From: Lachnospiraceae bacterium
Lineage (GTDB): Bacteria > Bacillota > Clostridia > Lachnospirales > Lachnospiraceae
Reading direction: 5' to 3'
Assembly: GCA_910573755.1 (NCBI GenBank)
Contig: CAJTBO010000002.1
Coordinates: forward strand, 124,001-188,000
DNA: 64,000 nt
The position numbers and the translations under genes were made by a program. A model generated the notes under the pieces. It was given only the letters and a program-made list of their open reading frames with translations, was not told the origin of the DNA and made no database searches. Positions 34,769 to 43,604 of the stretch are shown here, piece by piece. Numbering within the stretch: position 1 is the stretch's first letter; every line of letters begins with the position of its first letter.

Positions 34769-36289
34769 TTGGAAAATAGTATGGGACAGAAGTCTGGAGT
34801 TTTGCTGAAAGCGGAACGTATTGATAAAAGGTTTCCCGGAGTACATGCTTTAAAGGATGTTTCATTAGAACTTTTGAAAGGCGAAGTGCATGCGCTGCTT
34901 GGAGAAAACGGTGCGGGAAAATCAACGTTGATCAATGTTTTGGGTGGTGTTTTTCCGCCAAATAGTGGAGAAATATTCATTGAAGGAAAAAAAGCAGTGA
35001 TCAGAAATATTTCGGATGCACAGCGGGAAGGTATTGCGGTGATACATCAGGAACTTGTGCTGGTTCCCTATATGACAATTGCAGAAAATATATATATGGG
35101 CAGAGAACCCGGAAATAAGCTTGTTGTAGACAGAGCCGGAATGAACCGGGAAGCGGAAACTGTCATGAAGAGAGTAGGGCTTAACAGAGATCCGGCGACG
35201 CCGGTTAAAGAACTCAGTATCGCCCAGCAACAGATGGTGGAAATAGCCAAAGCATTGTCGCTGAATGCGCGTATCTTGATCATGGATGAACCAACTTCTT
35301 CGCTGACGGAAAATGAAGTAAATATTTTATTTTCCATTATCAGGAAACTGAAAGCAGATGGAGTAGGAATCATATATGTTTCACACAGAATGTCGGAGCT
35401 TTTTGAGATTACAGACCGGGTTACCGTGATGCGCGACGGTGCATATATCGCCACAAAAAATACAAAGGAGACAGATACGGATGAACTGGTATATCTGATG
35501 GTAGGAAGAAAAGTGGAGAATTACTATACCAGAAATTTCAGGGAACCGGGAGATGTAACTTTAAAAGTAGAAAATTTATCTATAAAAGGACTTTTGGAAA
35601 ATATTTCCTTTGAAACGAGAGCAGGAGAGGTATTAGGATTTTCGGGATTGATAGGGGCGGGCAGGAGCGAGTTGATGCAGGCGCTTGTAGGGCTTAGGAA
35701 GTATGATGCGGGAAGCGTGGAAATTTGTGGACAGCTTCAGAACCATCAGAATTATCATAAAACAATAGAAAAAGGGATTGTACTGGTACCTGAGGACAGA
35801 AAAAAACTGGGGCTGGTGCTGATCAACCATGTGGCATTTAATACAACGCTGGCGGTATTAAAAGAGTTTATGGTAAGGGGAACTGTTAATCGCAGGAAAG
35901 AGAATGAGATCATTGACAGGGCAGTGAAAACCTTAAGGATCAAAACAAATGGGAATGAACAGAAAGTCGGCACATTATCCGGAGGAAACCAGCAAAAAGT
36001 TTTGATAGGAAAATGGCTTGCTACAAATCCGAAAGTCCTGATACTGGATGAACCTACCAGAGGTGTGGACGTCGGGGCAAAAGCGGATATTTATGAGATC
36101 ATAGACAATCTGGTACAAAAGGGAATCACTATCATTATGGTTTCTTCTGATTTGAATGAAGTGATAAATATGAGCGACAGGGTAATCGTTATGAAGGAAG
36201 GACGGATTACCGGAACTTTGAAACATGAGGAGATTAACCAGGAAGCGGTTATGCACATGGCAACCTATGAAGGAGGCGGAAATGAATAG
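34769..36289 (+). CDS. Sugar ABC transporter ATPase with two nucleotide-binding domains (RbsA type)
   Basis: The energising subunit of the CUT2 importer. About 506 residues hold two ABC domains. The first has Walker A GENGAGKST, signature SIAQQQMVEIAKAL and Walker B ILIMDEPT. The second has the degenerate Walker A SGLIGAGRSE usual in this family, signature LSGGNQQKV and LILDEPTRGVDVG. TTG 34769 has AGAGAGGA eight bases upstream and is my preferred start; ATG 34736 (11 residues longer) and ATG 34781 are alternatives. Its last 8 bp overlap the permease gene, so translation is coupled. Confidence 0.93.
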   Translation: MENSMGQKSGVLLKAERIDKRFPGVHALKDVSLELLKGEVHALLGENGAGKSTLINVLGGVFPPNSGEIFIEGKKAVIRNISDAQREGIAVIHQELVLVPYMTIAENIYMGREPGNKLVVDRAGMNREAETVMKRVGLNRDPATPVKELSIAQQQMVEIAKALSLNARILIMDEPTSSLTENEVNILFSIIRKLKADGVGIIYVSHRMSELFEITDRVTVMRDGAYIATKNTKETDTDELVYLMVGRKVENYYTRNFREPGDVTLKVENLSIKGLLENISFETRAGEVLGFSGLIGAGRSELMQALVGLRKYDAGSVEICGQLQNHQNYHKTIEKGIVLVPEDRKKLGLVLINHVAFNTTLAVLKEFMVRGTVNRRKENEIIDRAVKTLRIKTNGNEQKVGTLSGGNQQKVLIGKWLATNPKVLILDEPTRGVDVGAKADIYEIIDNLVQKGITIIMVSSDLNEVINMSDRVIVMKEGRITGTLKHEEINQEAVMHMATYEGGGNE

Positions 36290-37256
36290 AATAAAGAAGA
36301 TGCTGGATGAACATTCTGCAAATCCGGCGGTAAAATATCTGAAAACAAACCTCGGTATACTGACTGCTTTTTTGATCATGTTTCTGTTTTTGAGTTTTGC
36401 ATCAGATAAATTTCTGACAATTCAAAACTGGATTAATGTGGCAAGACAGATATCCACCAATGCCGTAATTTCCATTGGAGTCATGTCGGCGATTCTGATT
36501 TCAGGTATTGACCTGACAGTCGGTTCTGTTATTGCTCTGTCGGGGTGTGTGTCCGTGAAACTGATTGAAAATGGCATGCCTATTTTGTTGGGAATTTTGA
36601 TCGGCGTTGCAATGGGCACTTTATCGGGAACTGTTACAGGTCTGATCATAGCATATACTAAAATGCCGCCTTTTGTAGTGACTCTGGCAATGCAGAATGT
36701 GGGACGCGGAGCTGCCTATCTGGTGGCAAACGGAGCACCGATACGCTGTACAACAGAAACGTTTGAAAAGATAGGCACAGGATATCTGGGACCCGTTCCG
36801 AATCCGGTGATATACACAATTATTCTGATGGGACTGACCTGGTTTATTTTGAATAGAACGCAGTTGGGACGCCATATCTATGCAGTCGGCGGGAACAGGG
36901 AGGCGGCTGTATTTTCCGGTATAAATATCAAGAAGGTTGAGATATTTGTTTATACATATAGTGGAAGTCTGGCGGCATTTGCGGGGGTGGTTCTTGCTGC
37001 ACGGATGGCATCCGGACAGCCGGCGGTGGGAATCGGCTATGAGACTGATGCGGTAGCAGCTTCTGTTCTGGGCGGAGCCAGCATGACCGGGGGAATCGGA
37101 AGTGTAGGAGGACTGATTATCGGCGCGCTGGTGATCGGGATTCTAAGTAATGGATTAAATCTGTTGGGCGTAAACTCTTTTTGGCAGTATGTAGCCAAGG
37201 GGGTTGTGATCATCATAGCAGTTTATATTGATATGATAAGAAAAAACAAATCATAA
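36282..37256 (+). CDS. Sugar ABC transporter permease (RbsC type)
   Basis: The membrane channel of the CUT2 importer, 324 residues with about eight to ten hydrophobic segments. The family core is visible: GIDLTVGSVIALSG, TKMPPFVVTLAMQNVGRGAAYL, the cytoplasmic loop GGNREAAVFSGI that couples to the ATPase, and VLGGASMTGGIGSVGG. ATG 36282 follows AGGAGGCGG and overlaps the upstream ATPase gene; a longer frame from 36225 lies within that gene. The aldolase gene starts 25 bp later. Confidence 0.93.
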   Translation: MNRIKKMLDEHSANPAVKYLKTNLGILTAFLIMFLFLSFASDKFLTIQNWINVARQISTNAVISIGVMSAILISGIDLTVGSVIALSGCVSVKLIENGMPILLGILIGVAMGTLSGTVTGLIIAYTKMPPFVVTLAMQNVGRGAAYLVANGAPIRCTTETFEKIGTGYLGPVPNPVIYTIILMGLTWFILNRTQLGRHIYAVGGNREAAVFSGINIKKVEIFVYTYSGSLAAFAGVVLAARMASGQPAVGIGYETDAVAASVLGGASMTGGIGSVGGLIIGALVIGILSNGLNLLGVNSFWQYVAKGVVIIIAVYIDMIRKNKS

Positions 37257-37281
37257 ATCATATGATAAAAGGAGGAAGACT

Positions 37282-38148
37282 ATGTTAGTAGCTTTAGGAG
37301 AACTGTTGAAGGATGCGGAAAAAAACAGGTATGCGGTTGGTTCCTTTAATACGCCGAATCTGGAAACATTGCGCGCTGTCGTTATGGCGGCGGAAGAGAC
37401 GAATACACCGGTGACTTTAAATCATGCCATGGCGCATAACCATGTGATCCCGGTGGAAGAAATTGCACCATTGATGCTGAAATATGCAAAAGAGTCAAAG
37501 GTTCCGATGAGTGTACATATCGATCACGGAAAAACGCCGGAATTTGTACATAAGGCAATTCGTCTGGGATTTACATCTATTATGTATGACTGTTCGGAAT
37601 TGTCTTTTGAGGAAAATGCAAAAAGGGTAAAAGAGTTTGTGGATCTGGTACATCCGTTGGGAATAACCGTGGAAGCTGAGCTTGGCAATATGCTTTTAAG
37701 CGCGGGAGACGGCGGCGCTCCGGGAAAGAAGAAAGAAGATTATTATACGGACCCTGATGCAGCTGCCAGATTTTGTGAATTGACGGGAGTGGACTGTCTG
37801 GCGATTACTTTCGGCACAGAGCACGGGATCGGCGATAAGCCGCAGATACTTGATATAGAACGTTTGAAAGCGATAAAGGAAAAAGTAGGGGACCGGGCGG
37901 CGCTTGTGATGCATGGAGGTTCGGGAACGCCTGCCGAGGAGATAAAGAAGGCGGTTATAGGCGGTATCCGCAAAATAAATTATTTTTCTGCTATTGATGT
38001 TGCGGCAACGGCTGCGGTAGTAAAAGAGATTGAAGCGGGGGCGGGAAAACCTGTTCACTATTGCGAGCTGGCGCTTATAGCAACGGAAATGCTGAAAAAG
38101 AAATGTGTAGAGGCCATTAACATGTTTAACAGCGCAAGGACAAGTTAA
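37282..38148 (+). CDS. Class II (zinc) ketose-bisphosphate aldolase family protein
   Basis: A Zn-dependent aldolase of 288 residues that should cleave a phosphorylated ketose or keto acid to give DHAP plus an aldehyde. Asp81 and His82 (HIDHG), His181 (GTEHG) and His211 (MHGGSG) match the catalytic Asp and metal ligands. DHAP phosphate contacts appear at GGSGT and in the KINYFSAID region. Fructose- and tagatose-bisphosphate aldolases and IolJ belong to the same family, so the exact substrate is open. The ribosome site AAAGGAGG is strong. Its place between a CUT2 transporter and a PfkB kinase points to a dedicated catabolic route, not glycolysis. Confidence 0.93.
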   Translation: MLVALGELLKDAEKNRYAVGSFNTPNLETLRAVVMAAEETNTPVTLNHAMAHNHVIPVEEIAPLMLKYAKESKVPMSVHIDHGKTPEFVHKAIRLGFTSIMYDCSELSFEENAKRVKEFVDLVHPLGITVEAELGNMLLSAGDGGAPGKKKEDYYTDPDAAARFCELTGVDCLAITFGTEHGIGDKPQILDIERLKAIKEKVGDRAALVMHGGSGTPAEEIKKAVIGGIRKINYFSAIDVAATAAVVKEIEAGAGKPVHYCELALIATEMLKKKCVEAINMFNSARTS

Positions 38149-38264
38149 CGAAAAGATATGTAGAGCAGCAAAAACGGGATATATTATAATAAAAGCTGTT
38201 GCTGGGAATACTTGACAAATCTGGAAATAATAGGCATCATAAAATAAAAAAGTCGGGTAAGGAT

Positions 38265-39323
38265 ATGAAGAATATAGAAATCGCAAAAAAACTGAATATA
38301 TCGCCAGCAACAGTGTCACTTGCATTAAATAACAGGGAGGGAGTCAGCGAGGAGACACGGCGGAAAGTGGTGGAGCTGAAGAACGATCTGCTGAAGAATG
38401 ACTTACGGAATATTTCCCGGCCGGAGGCCGGGGGTGAGATCGGGTTCATTATTTATAAAGAAACGGGGCGTGTTGTTTCGGAGACTCCTTTTTTTGTAAC
38501 GCTTACAGAAATGGTCTGTCATTGTGCAAATAAAAACGGATACAGTGTTGAAATAAGATATTATACATTTCGTGATGATCTGCAGAAATTTCTGGCGGAG
38601 ATTAACAGTTCAGTATGGGCGGGATGTCTGATTCTCGCTACAGAGATCATACGGAGCAAAATGGAAACAATAGCAAAAATGATGCAGAAGCCCTTTGTGG
38701 TTTTGGATGCGGCATATCCGGGGCTGGGAGTAGACGGCATATATCTGGATAACCGGGGCGGCATTTTTAAGGCAATTCAATACGCGGTGTCAATGGGACA
38801 TAAAGAAATAGGGTATATTACATGCGATGAAAAGGTAAATAACTTTGTGGAACGGTTTGAAAGTTATAAGTTTTATCTGGAATATTTTGGACTTAAATTT
38901 GAGCAGGATTATGTTTTTAAAGTGCCTTATGTTTCGGAGATGATCTGCATGTCGATGAAAGAACAGGTATGCCGGAAAAAGAAAATGCCCAGTGTATTGA
39001 TCGCTGCCAATGATATTATAGCTTTTGGTTCCTTAAATGCTTTTCTTGAAATGAATATAAAGGTTCCGGAAGAAATTTCGATTATCGGGTTTGATGACAT
39101 GCCTTCTGCAAAATATGTGACTCCGAGACTGACAACTGTGTCACTAAATAATGAAATTATTGCAAAAAACGGTGTATACCGTCTGACAGAAATGATTCGA
39201 AAGAAGGACTGGCAGCATGATACGGTACATATGCAGACAGCAGTAAGCGTAGATCTGGTAATTCGTAACAGTGTGAATAAAAAATCGGGAGAGGTATATG
39301 AACAAGATTCTATGCATCGGTAA
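38265..39323 (+). CDS. LacI-family transcriptional regulator
   Basis: A 352-residue repressor-type protein. The N-terminal headpiece reads MKNIEIAKKLNISPATVSLALN, and the following hinge differs from standard LacI by a Leu/Asn-rich stretch. The C-terminal region is a periplasmic-binding-like effector domain (VLIAANDIIAFGSLNAFLE, ISIIGFDDMPSAKYVTPRLTTV). ATG 38265 is chosen because the headpiece begins there; AAGGA is only 1 nt away, so the ribosome site is poor and expression may be low or coupled to the aldolase message. The next gene overlaps its end by 26 bp. It probably controls the operon at the palindrome 33606-33619. Confidence 0.93.
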   Translation: MKNIEIAKKLNISPATVSLALNNREGVSEETRRKVVELKNDLLKNDLRNISRPEAGGEIGFIIYKETGRVVSETPFFVTLTEMVCHCANKNGYSVEIRYYTFRDDLQKFLAEINSSVWAGCLILATEIIRSKMETIAKMMQKPFVVLDAAYPGLGVDGIYLDNRGGIFKAIQYAVSMGHKEIGYITCDEKVNNFVERFESYKFYLEYFGLKFEQDYVFKVPYVSEMICMSMKEQVCRKKKMPSVLIAANDIIAFGSLNAFLEMNIKVPEEISIIGFDDMPSAKYVTPRLTTVSLNNEIIAKNGVYRLTEMIRKKDWQHDTVHMQTAVSVDLVIRNSVNKKSGEVYEQDSMHR

Positions 39324-40269
39324 TGCTGTAGTGGATATTCTGCTGGAAGGGCTGGATCTGAAACAGGGAATCAGCAAGGCTGAATTTTATAAAGAATCTT
39401 TGATGATTTCTGGAATTCAGATATCGACCGGCGGAGATGCAATGAATGAAGCGACTATACTCGGCAGGCTTGGGGCTGAGGTGGCGCTTGTAGCCGGAAT
39501 CGGATGTGACAAAAGCGGTTACATGATAGAGAACGCCGCAAAAAGTGCGGGGGTCGATACCAGCAAAATTGTTTGGAGTGAAAAGGAAAAAACGCAGAAT
39601 ATCATCCTGGCCATACAGGCGGATAAGGAAAAATTATTTTTCAGGGAGCCGCAAAGTAATTCCGGAAGATTTATGCCGACGGAAGACATGTTTTATGGTG
39701 TGAACATTGTTTCTATTGCAAGCTTATATAATACGCCTTTTGACTGTGCGGATGTTGTAAAAAAAACGATAAGGATGGCAAAAAAACAGGGGGCTGTTGT
39801 ATGTGCGGATGTAATCTACGGAGTAGATTGTGAGTTGGATGATGCAGAGATGAGCAAAGCTCTTCAGGGAATAGATTATATTTTTCCAAATGAAGAGGAA
39901 GCATATCTGATGACTGGAGAAAGAGAGATCGCGGATCAGGCACGGAAGCTTTTGGACTATGGCATAGCAAATGTGATCATTAAGCGCGGGGCAAAAGGCA
40001 GCTATTTCCGGAATAAACAAACTGAAAAAGTATATCCTGCATTAAAAGGTAACATGGTGGATGCAACGGGAGCCGGAGACAGCTTTTTGGCAGGATTTTG
40101 TTATGGGCTGGCAAATGGAAGATGTCCGGAGGACTGTTTTGCCATCGCGGGAGCAGCGGGGCTGATAGCGGTGGAAAGTGTAGGCGCTACAGAAGGTTTA
40201 AAAGATCTGGATACATTAAAAACTGTTCTGGATCGGTATCAGGTTGAGCTAATAGACGGAAGATTATGA
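39298..40269 (+). CDS. PfkB-family carbohydrate kinase
   Basis: An ATP-dependent sugar kinase of 323 residues in the ribokinase fold. N-terminal ILCIGNAVVDILLE and ISTGGDAMNEA form the sugar-binding part, and DATGAGDSFLAGF carries the catalytic Asp261. It overlaps the LacI gene by 26 bp and touches the bicupin frame at its stop, so translation is coupled. In the proposed pathway it phosphorylates the ketose or keto acid that the aldolase then cleaves, as IolC does in inositol degradation. The natural substrate is not known. Confidence 0.93.
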   Translation: MNKILCIGNAVVDILLEGLDLKQGISKAEFYKESLMISGIQISTGGDAMNEATILGRLGAEVALVAGIGCDKSGYMIENAAKSAGVDTSKIVWSEKEKTQNIILAIQADKEKLFFREPQSNSGRFMPTEDMFYGVNIVSIASLYNTPFDCADVVKKTIRMAKKQGAVVCADVIYGVDCELDDAEMSKALQGIDYIFPNEEEAYLMTGEREIADQARKLLDYGIANVIIKRGAKGSYFRNKQTEKVYPALKGNMVDATGAGDSFLAGFCYGLANGRCPEDCFAIAGAAGLIAVESVGATEGLKDLDTLKTVLDRYQVELIDGRL

Positions 40270-40289
40270 TTGAGAAAGAGGAAAATAGT

Positions 40290-41201
40290 ATGATAAACAA
40301 AGCGAAAGCAGTTTTTTGTAACCATCCTTTTACGGATGGGGTGAAGGATAAGCCGATTTATATTGATAACAATAATATCGGGAATTTTATTTATCCGGAT
40401 TTCGGACTGGATTATAGTGATTTAAATTATATGTATTTGAGTACGCCGAATCTTACTGTTTGCAGTATGGAGATCGGACCCGGCGGGTTCTTTAATCCAC
40501 CGGACTACCATCCGGGGGATGAGGCATATTTTGTATTGGAAGGAACGATCACTCAGTTCAATCCGGAAACGGGAGCGGCAATTGAAGTAAAAGAAGATGA
40601 GGCGCTCCTGATTCCGAAGGGAGCCTTGCATTCCGCATACAATTTTGGGGATAAAAAAGTAAAGGTGTTAGCTGTGATAGCTCCTAAAATTGTGGAAGAG
40701 CAGTTATTTCCTACAGATACAGACAGCCCAAAGAAAATATACAATTATGACAAAGTACGGATAAAATATCATACGGAAGCCTGGGATATGCCCCAGTTAT
40801 ATGGTTCGGTGGACCAGCTTGGCGTATGGCCTGCGGAAGGGAGTGTCCTTAGGGAGAAGAAGGTAATTTATCATATTACTGAAGATAAAAAACTGAAGGT
40901 GATCAATGGTGATACAAGGCCGGTACTGATGAAATTTGCGGTAAGCAATGATTTTATGGATCTTGGGGAATATATTGTACCATCCGGAGGCGTCGTTACC
41001 AGACATTCTGAGGTGATTGAACATCCTGCGGAGTTTTTTATATTCGGGATGGACGGAGAGATGACAGTTTATCTGACGGAAACAAGGGAAACTTATATTT
41101 TGAAAAGATATGAGGGGCTATATCTTCCGCCTCATACAAAATACCAGCTCGTCAATTATGGTACTGTTTCGGCGCGGTCTTTATTTATGGTAGCAAGATA
41201 A
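40290..41201 (+). CDS. Bicupin protein, possible sugar isomerase
   Basis: A 303-residue protein of two cupin domains. The first has a near-complete metal site: His and Glu in YHPGDEAYFVLEG and the second-motif His in LIPKGALHSAYN. The second (VVTRHSEVIEHPAEFFIFG and YLPPHTKYQLVN) keeps His and Glu in motif one but lacks the motif-two His. Two-cupin sugar isomerases such as IolB and KduI share this plan, and the operon context (kinase, aldolase) suits an isomerase. That function is an inference. ATG 40290 has GAGAAAGAGGA upstream; ATG 40266 overlaps the kinase stop as ATGA and is possible. It is the last gene before a terminator. Confidence 0.85.
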   Translation: MINKAKAVFCNHPFTDGVKDKPIYIDNNNIGNFIYPDFGLDYSDLNYMYLSTPNLTVCSMEIGPGGFFNPPDYHPGDEAYFVLEGTITQFNPETGAAIEVKEDEALLIPKGALHSAYNFGDKKVKVLAVIAPKIVEEQLFPTDTDSPKKIYNYDKVRIKYHTEAWDMPQLYGSVDQLGVWPAEGSVLREKKVIYHITEDKKLKVINGDTRPVLMKFAVSNDFMDLGEYIVPSGGVVTRHSEVIEHPAEFFIFGMDGEMTVYLTETRETYILKRYEGLYLPPHTKYQLVNYGTVSARSLFMVAR

Positions 41202-41210
41202 TATATTTAA

Positions 41211-41241
41211 AAAGCTGCTGCGGTTTTGCAGCAGTTTTTTT
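41211..41241 (+). terminator. Terminator of the CUT2 sugar operon
   Basis: CTGCTGC pairs with GCAGCAG around GGTTTT, with AAAA before and TTTTTTT after. A strong rho-independent terminator ten bases after the bicupin stop. Confidence 0.9.
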
Positions 41242-41255
41242 ATGCAAAAGAGAAA

Positions 41256-41340
41256 ACGGTTGAAAAATGGAAACAATAAAACGAAACGGTTAAAATTATG
41301 ATATATTACGGTTGACATATGGAAATACCGGATATATAAT
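41256..41340 (+). promoter_or_regulatory. Perfect consensus promoter with three ACGGTT repeats, upstream of the Uma2 gene
   Basis: TTGACA (41312-41317), exactly 17 bp and TATAAT (41335-41340) match the sigma-A consensus at all twelve positions. The hexamer ACGGTT occurs at 41256, 41286 and 41308, spaced 30 and 22 bp, the last overlapping the -35. The repeats suggest a bound repressor, since such a promoter would otherwise be very strong. Confidence 0.8.
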
Positions 41341-41391
41341 GTGAAAAAGAAAAATATATATTATATATCGGGCATTTTAGGAGGCATCCAT

Positions 41392-42168
41392 ATGACAATC
41401 CAGGAAATGAAAGAGAAAAAACGGGAAAAAGGTTATACCTATGCGTTGATGTCGGAACTGTCCGGCGTACCGCTGGGAACGATTCAGAAGATTTTTTCCG
41501 GGGAAACGGTGAGCCCGCGTTACGATACGCTAAAGGCTCTGGAAGAACTGTTCAGGGAGGCTCCGGTGGTGCAGGAGGAGTGCGTTTACCGGATAGACTC
41601 ACAGCACACACAGGGCAGCTATACGGTTGATGACTATCGCGCCTTGCCGGAGGATCAGCGGGTGGAGTTGATCGACGGATACTTTTACGATATGGCGGCT
41701 CCCACGGTGCTGCATCAGCGGATCGGAGGAGAAGTGCATCGCCAGATCGCGAATTTTATTATGGATCGCGGCGGCTCCTGTATGCCCCTGATCTCGCCGG
41801 TAGATATACAGCTTGACTGTGATGAAAAAACCATGGTTCAGCCGGATGTGGCGATATTATGTAAGGAGGATAAAGCAGAAGTATGGGGAATATACGGCGC
41901 ACCGGATTTTATACTGGAAGTGATCTCTCCATCCACCGGAAGAAAGGATTATACGAAAAAGCTGTCTAAATATATGGCGGCGGGGGTGCGGGAATACTGG
42001 ATCTTGGATCCTTATCAGCAGAAGCTGCTCGTGTATTTCTTTGAGAGTGAGGTATGCCCTGTGATCTATGGCATGAGTGAACCTGTGCCGGTGGGGATTT
42101 ATAACGGAGAACTGGAGATCGTGTTTTCCAGTATTGTAAAGTGGATCAAGGAGGAGATGAACCGCTGA
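41392..42168 (+). CDS. Uma2-family (DUF820) putative endonuclease with N-terminal HTH
   Basis: A 258-residue protein. Residues 1-60 form a Cro/XRE-like helix-turn-helix (YTYALMSELSGVPLGTIQKI). The rest is a restriction-endonuclease-like Uma2 domain with the PD-(D/E)xK residues in QPDVAIL (Asp) and LEVISPSTGRKDYTKK (Glu and Lys). Uma2 proteins are abundant in cyanobacteria and some Firmicutes; their biological role is not settled. ATG 41392 follows AGGAGGCATCC. A longer frame from 41341 runs from the transcription start region and lacks a ribosome site. The HTH could make it self-regulating at the ACGGTT repeats, an inference. Confidence 0.88.
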   Translation: MTIQEMKEKKREKGYTYALMSELSGVPLGTIQKIFSGETVSPRYDTLKALEELFREAPVVQEECVYRIDSQHTQGSYTVDDYRALPEDQRVELIDGYFYDMAAPTVLHQRIGGEVHRQIANFIMDRGGSCMPLISPVDIQLDCDEKTMVQPDVAILCKEDKAEVWGIYGAPDFILEVISPSTGRKDYTKKLSKYMAAGVREYWILDPYQQKLLVYFFESEVCPVIYGMSEPVPVGIYNGELEIVFSSIVKWIKEEMNR

Positions 42169-42261
42169 GAAGATAAGAAGAGCAGTAATATGTCTGTATG
42201 ATCTGTGGAGAATGATTCGGCGTGCGGTTATTAGGATTTATATAAAAGATGCTGCTATGGG

Positions 42262-42684
42262 GTGAGTTTGTGCACGGCGCTGGAGCGGGACGATGCGTTT
42301 ATCGAATATGTGACATTGCAGAACCTGACCGGGAATTATGAGAAGGCCTATGAGCTTCTGTGTTCCAGAAAGCTTCATCCATGGGAGGGCGGCGAAGGAA
42401 AGGCGGCGGCGCAGTATATCACGGCACTGACGGAAATGGCAAAGGAAAAGATCAGGGGGAAGGATTACAGACAGGCAAAAGAACTGCTGAGCCGGGCGCT
42501 GATCGATTTCGGTGAACAGCATCTGCGTGATGAGGTTAAGATCGATTATTTTGCGGGATCCCTGCCGGATCCTGCTCAGGGAATGCGGAGAATAAATTTC
42601 AGATATTTTCTTGTAAAAACTGGAAATTCGAGTATACTAAATGTAGAAGCTTGTTTAAAGACTAATAATTCCCCGGAATTATGA
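42262..42684 (+). pseudogene. Truncated C-terminal piece of a DUF5107/TPR protein
   Basis: The open frame encodes EYVTLQNLTGNYEKAYELL, RKLHPWEGGEGKAAAQY and KIDYFAGSLPD, segments typical of the C-terminal end of DUF5107 tetratricopeptide proteins that normally exceed 1,000 residues. All of the N-terminal carbohydrate-related part is missing. The stretch between the TPR part and KIDYFAGSLPD also looks shortened, and the last 45 residues are unrelated. GTG 42262 is not preceded by a good ribosome site. It is debris. Confidence 0.65.
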
Positions 42685-42720
42685 AAAAATCATAACAACT
42701 ACAGGAGGTATCGGAAACTT

Positions 42721-43479
42721 ATGAATGTATCAGGATTGTTGGAGGGAAAAACAGCCATCGTCACCGGCGGGACAAGAGGGATCGGTTACGAGATCGTAAA
42801 GAAATTTGCGGCGGCGGGGGCGAAGGTGGCCCTTTTCGGTTCCAGACAGGAGACAGTTGATAAAGCACTCGGCAAACTGAAAGAGGAAATGCCGGAGGCG
42901 GAAGTAATGGGCCTTTGTCCGGCGCTGGATCGGTATGATGAAGTGGAAAAGGCGATAGGCGAAGTGAAGAAAGCTTTCGGCAGAGTGGATATTCTGGCGA
43001 ACAATGCGGGTATTTCTGCAAGGGATTCCATCTATGATTACAAACCGGAAGATTTTGAAAAGATCATGCGGCTGAATGTGAATGCGGTTTTCTTCTGCAC
43101 CAAAGCGGCAGCGCCGATCATGAAAGAACAGGGAGGCGGTTCCGTCATCAACACCAGTTCCATGGTGAGCATTTACGGGCAGTCTGCAGGCTGCGGCTAT
43201 CCGGCATCCAAATTTGCGGTGAACGGCCTGACAAAATCTCTGGCGAGAGAACTTGGCAGGGACAATATCCGCGTGAATGCGGTGGCGCCCGGTGTGACAA
43301 ATACGGATATGGTGGCGGCGCTTCCGGAGGACATGGTGAAGAGAATCTCTGCGGGTATTCCGCTCGGAAGGCCGGGCGAGCCGGAGGAAGTGGCAAATGC
43401 GGTGCTGTTTCTCGCAAGCGATCTGGCGAGTTATGTGACAGGAGAGATCCTTTCCGTTGACGGCGCAACGCAGGTATGA
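42721..43479 (+). CDS. SDR-family oxidoreductase (FabG-like)
   Basis: A classical short-chain dehydrogenase/reductase of 252 residues. The cofactor motif is TGGTRGIG, followed by NNAG. The catalytic residues are Ser147, Tyr160 and Lys164 (YPASK), and the C-terminal SVDGATQV end is standard. It could be a 3-oxoacyl-ACP reductase or a sugar or polyol dehydrogenase; nearby genes do not decide. AGGAGG lies 12 bases before the ATG, a somewhat long spacing. It is followed by its own terminator and is probably monocistronic. Confidence 0.93.
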   Translation: MNVSGLLEGKTAIVTGGTRGIGYEIVKKFAAAGAKVALFGSRQETVDKALGKLKEEMPEAEVMGLCPALDRYDEVEKAIGEVKKAFGRVDILANNAGISARDSIYDYKPEDFEKIMRLNVNAVFFCTKAAAPIMKEQGGGSVINTSSMVSIYGQSAGCGYPASKFAVNGLTKSLARELGRDNIRVNAVAPGVTNTDMVAALPEDMVKRISAGIPLGRPGEPEEVANAVLFLASDLASYVTGEILSVDGATQV

Positions 43480-43517
43480 CATGCGGATATGGTGCATAGA
43501 TACAGTGTGTAAAAGCG

Positions 43518-43552
43518 AAGGGGATCATCGGTTTAGCCGGTGGTCCCTTTTA
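43518..43552 (+). terminator. Terminator after the SDR gene
   Basis: AAGGGGATCATCGG folds onto CCGGTGGTCCCTTTT with a short TTTAG loop and two mismatches. It ends in TTTT and lies 38 bp after the stop codon. Confidence 0.7.
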
Positions 43553-43575
43553 AAAAGAATATTTTGAAAAAATGC

Positions 43576-43604
43576 TTGAAAGATTTTTCTGATAGTGCTA
43601 TCAT
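43576..43604 (+). promoter_or_regulatory. Promoter of the surface-adhesin operon
   Basis: TTGAAA (43576-43581), a 17-bp spacer and TATCAT (43599-43604) with an upstream TGC give a good extended -10 promoter. It lies 288 bp before the first start codon. Confidence 0.65.
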
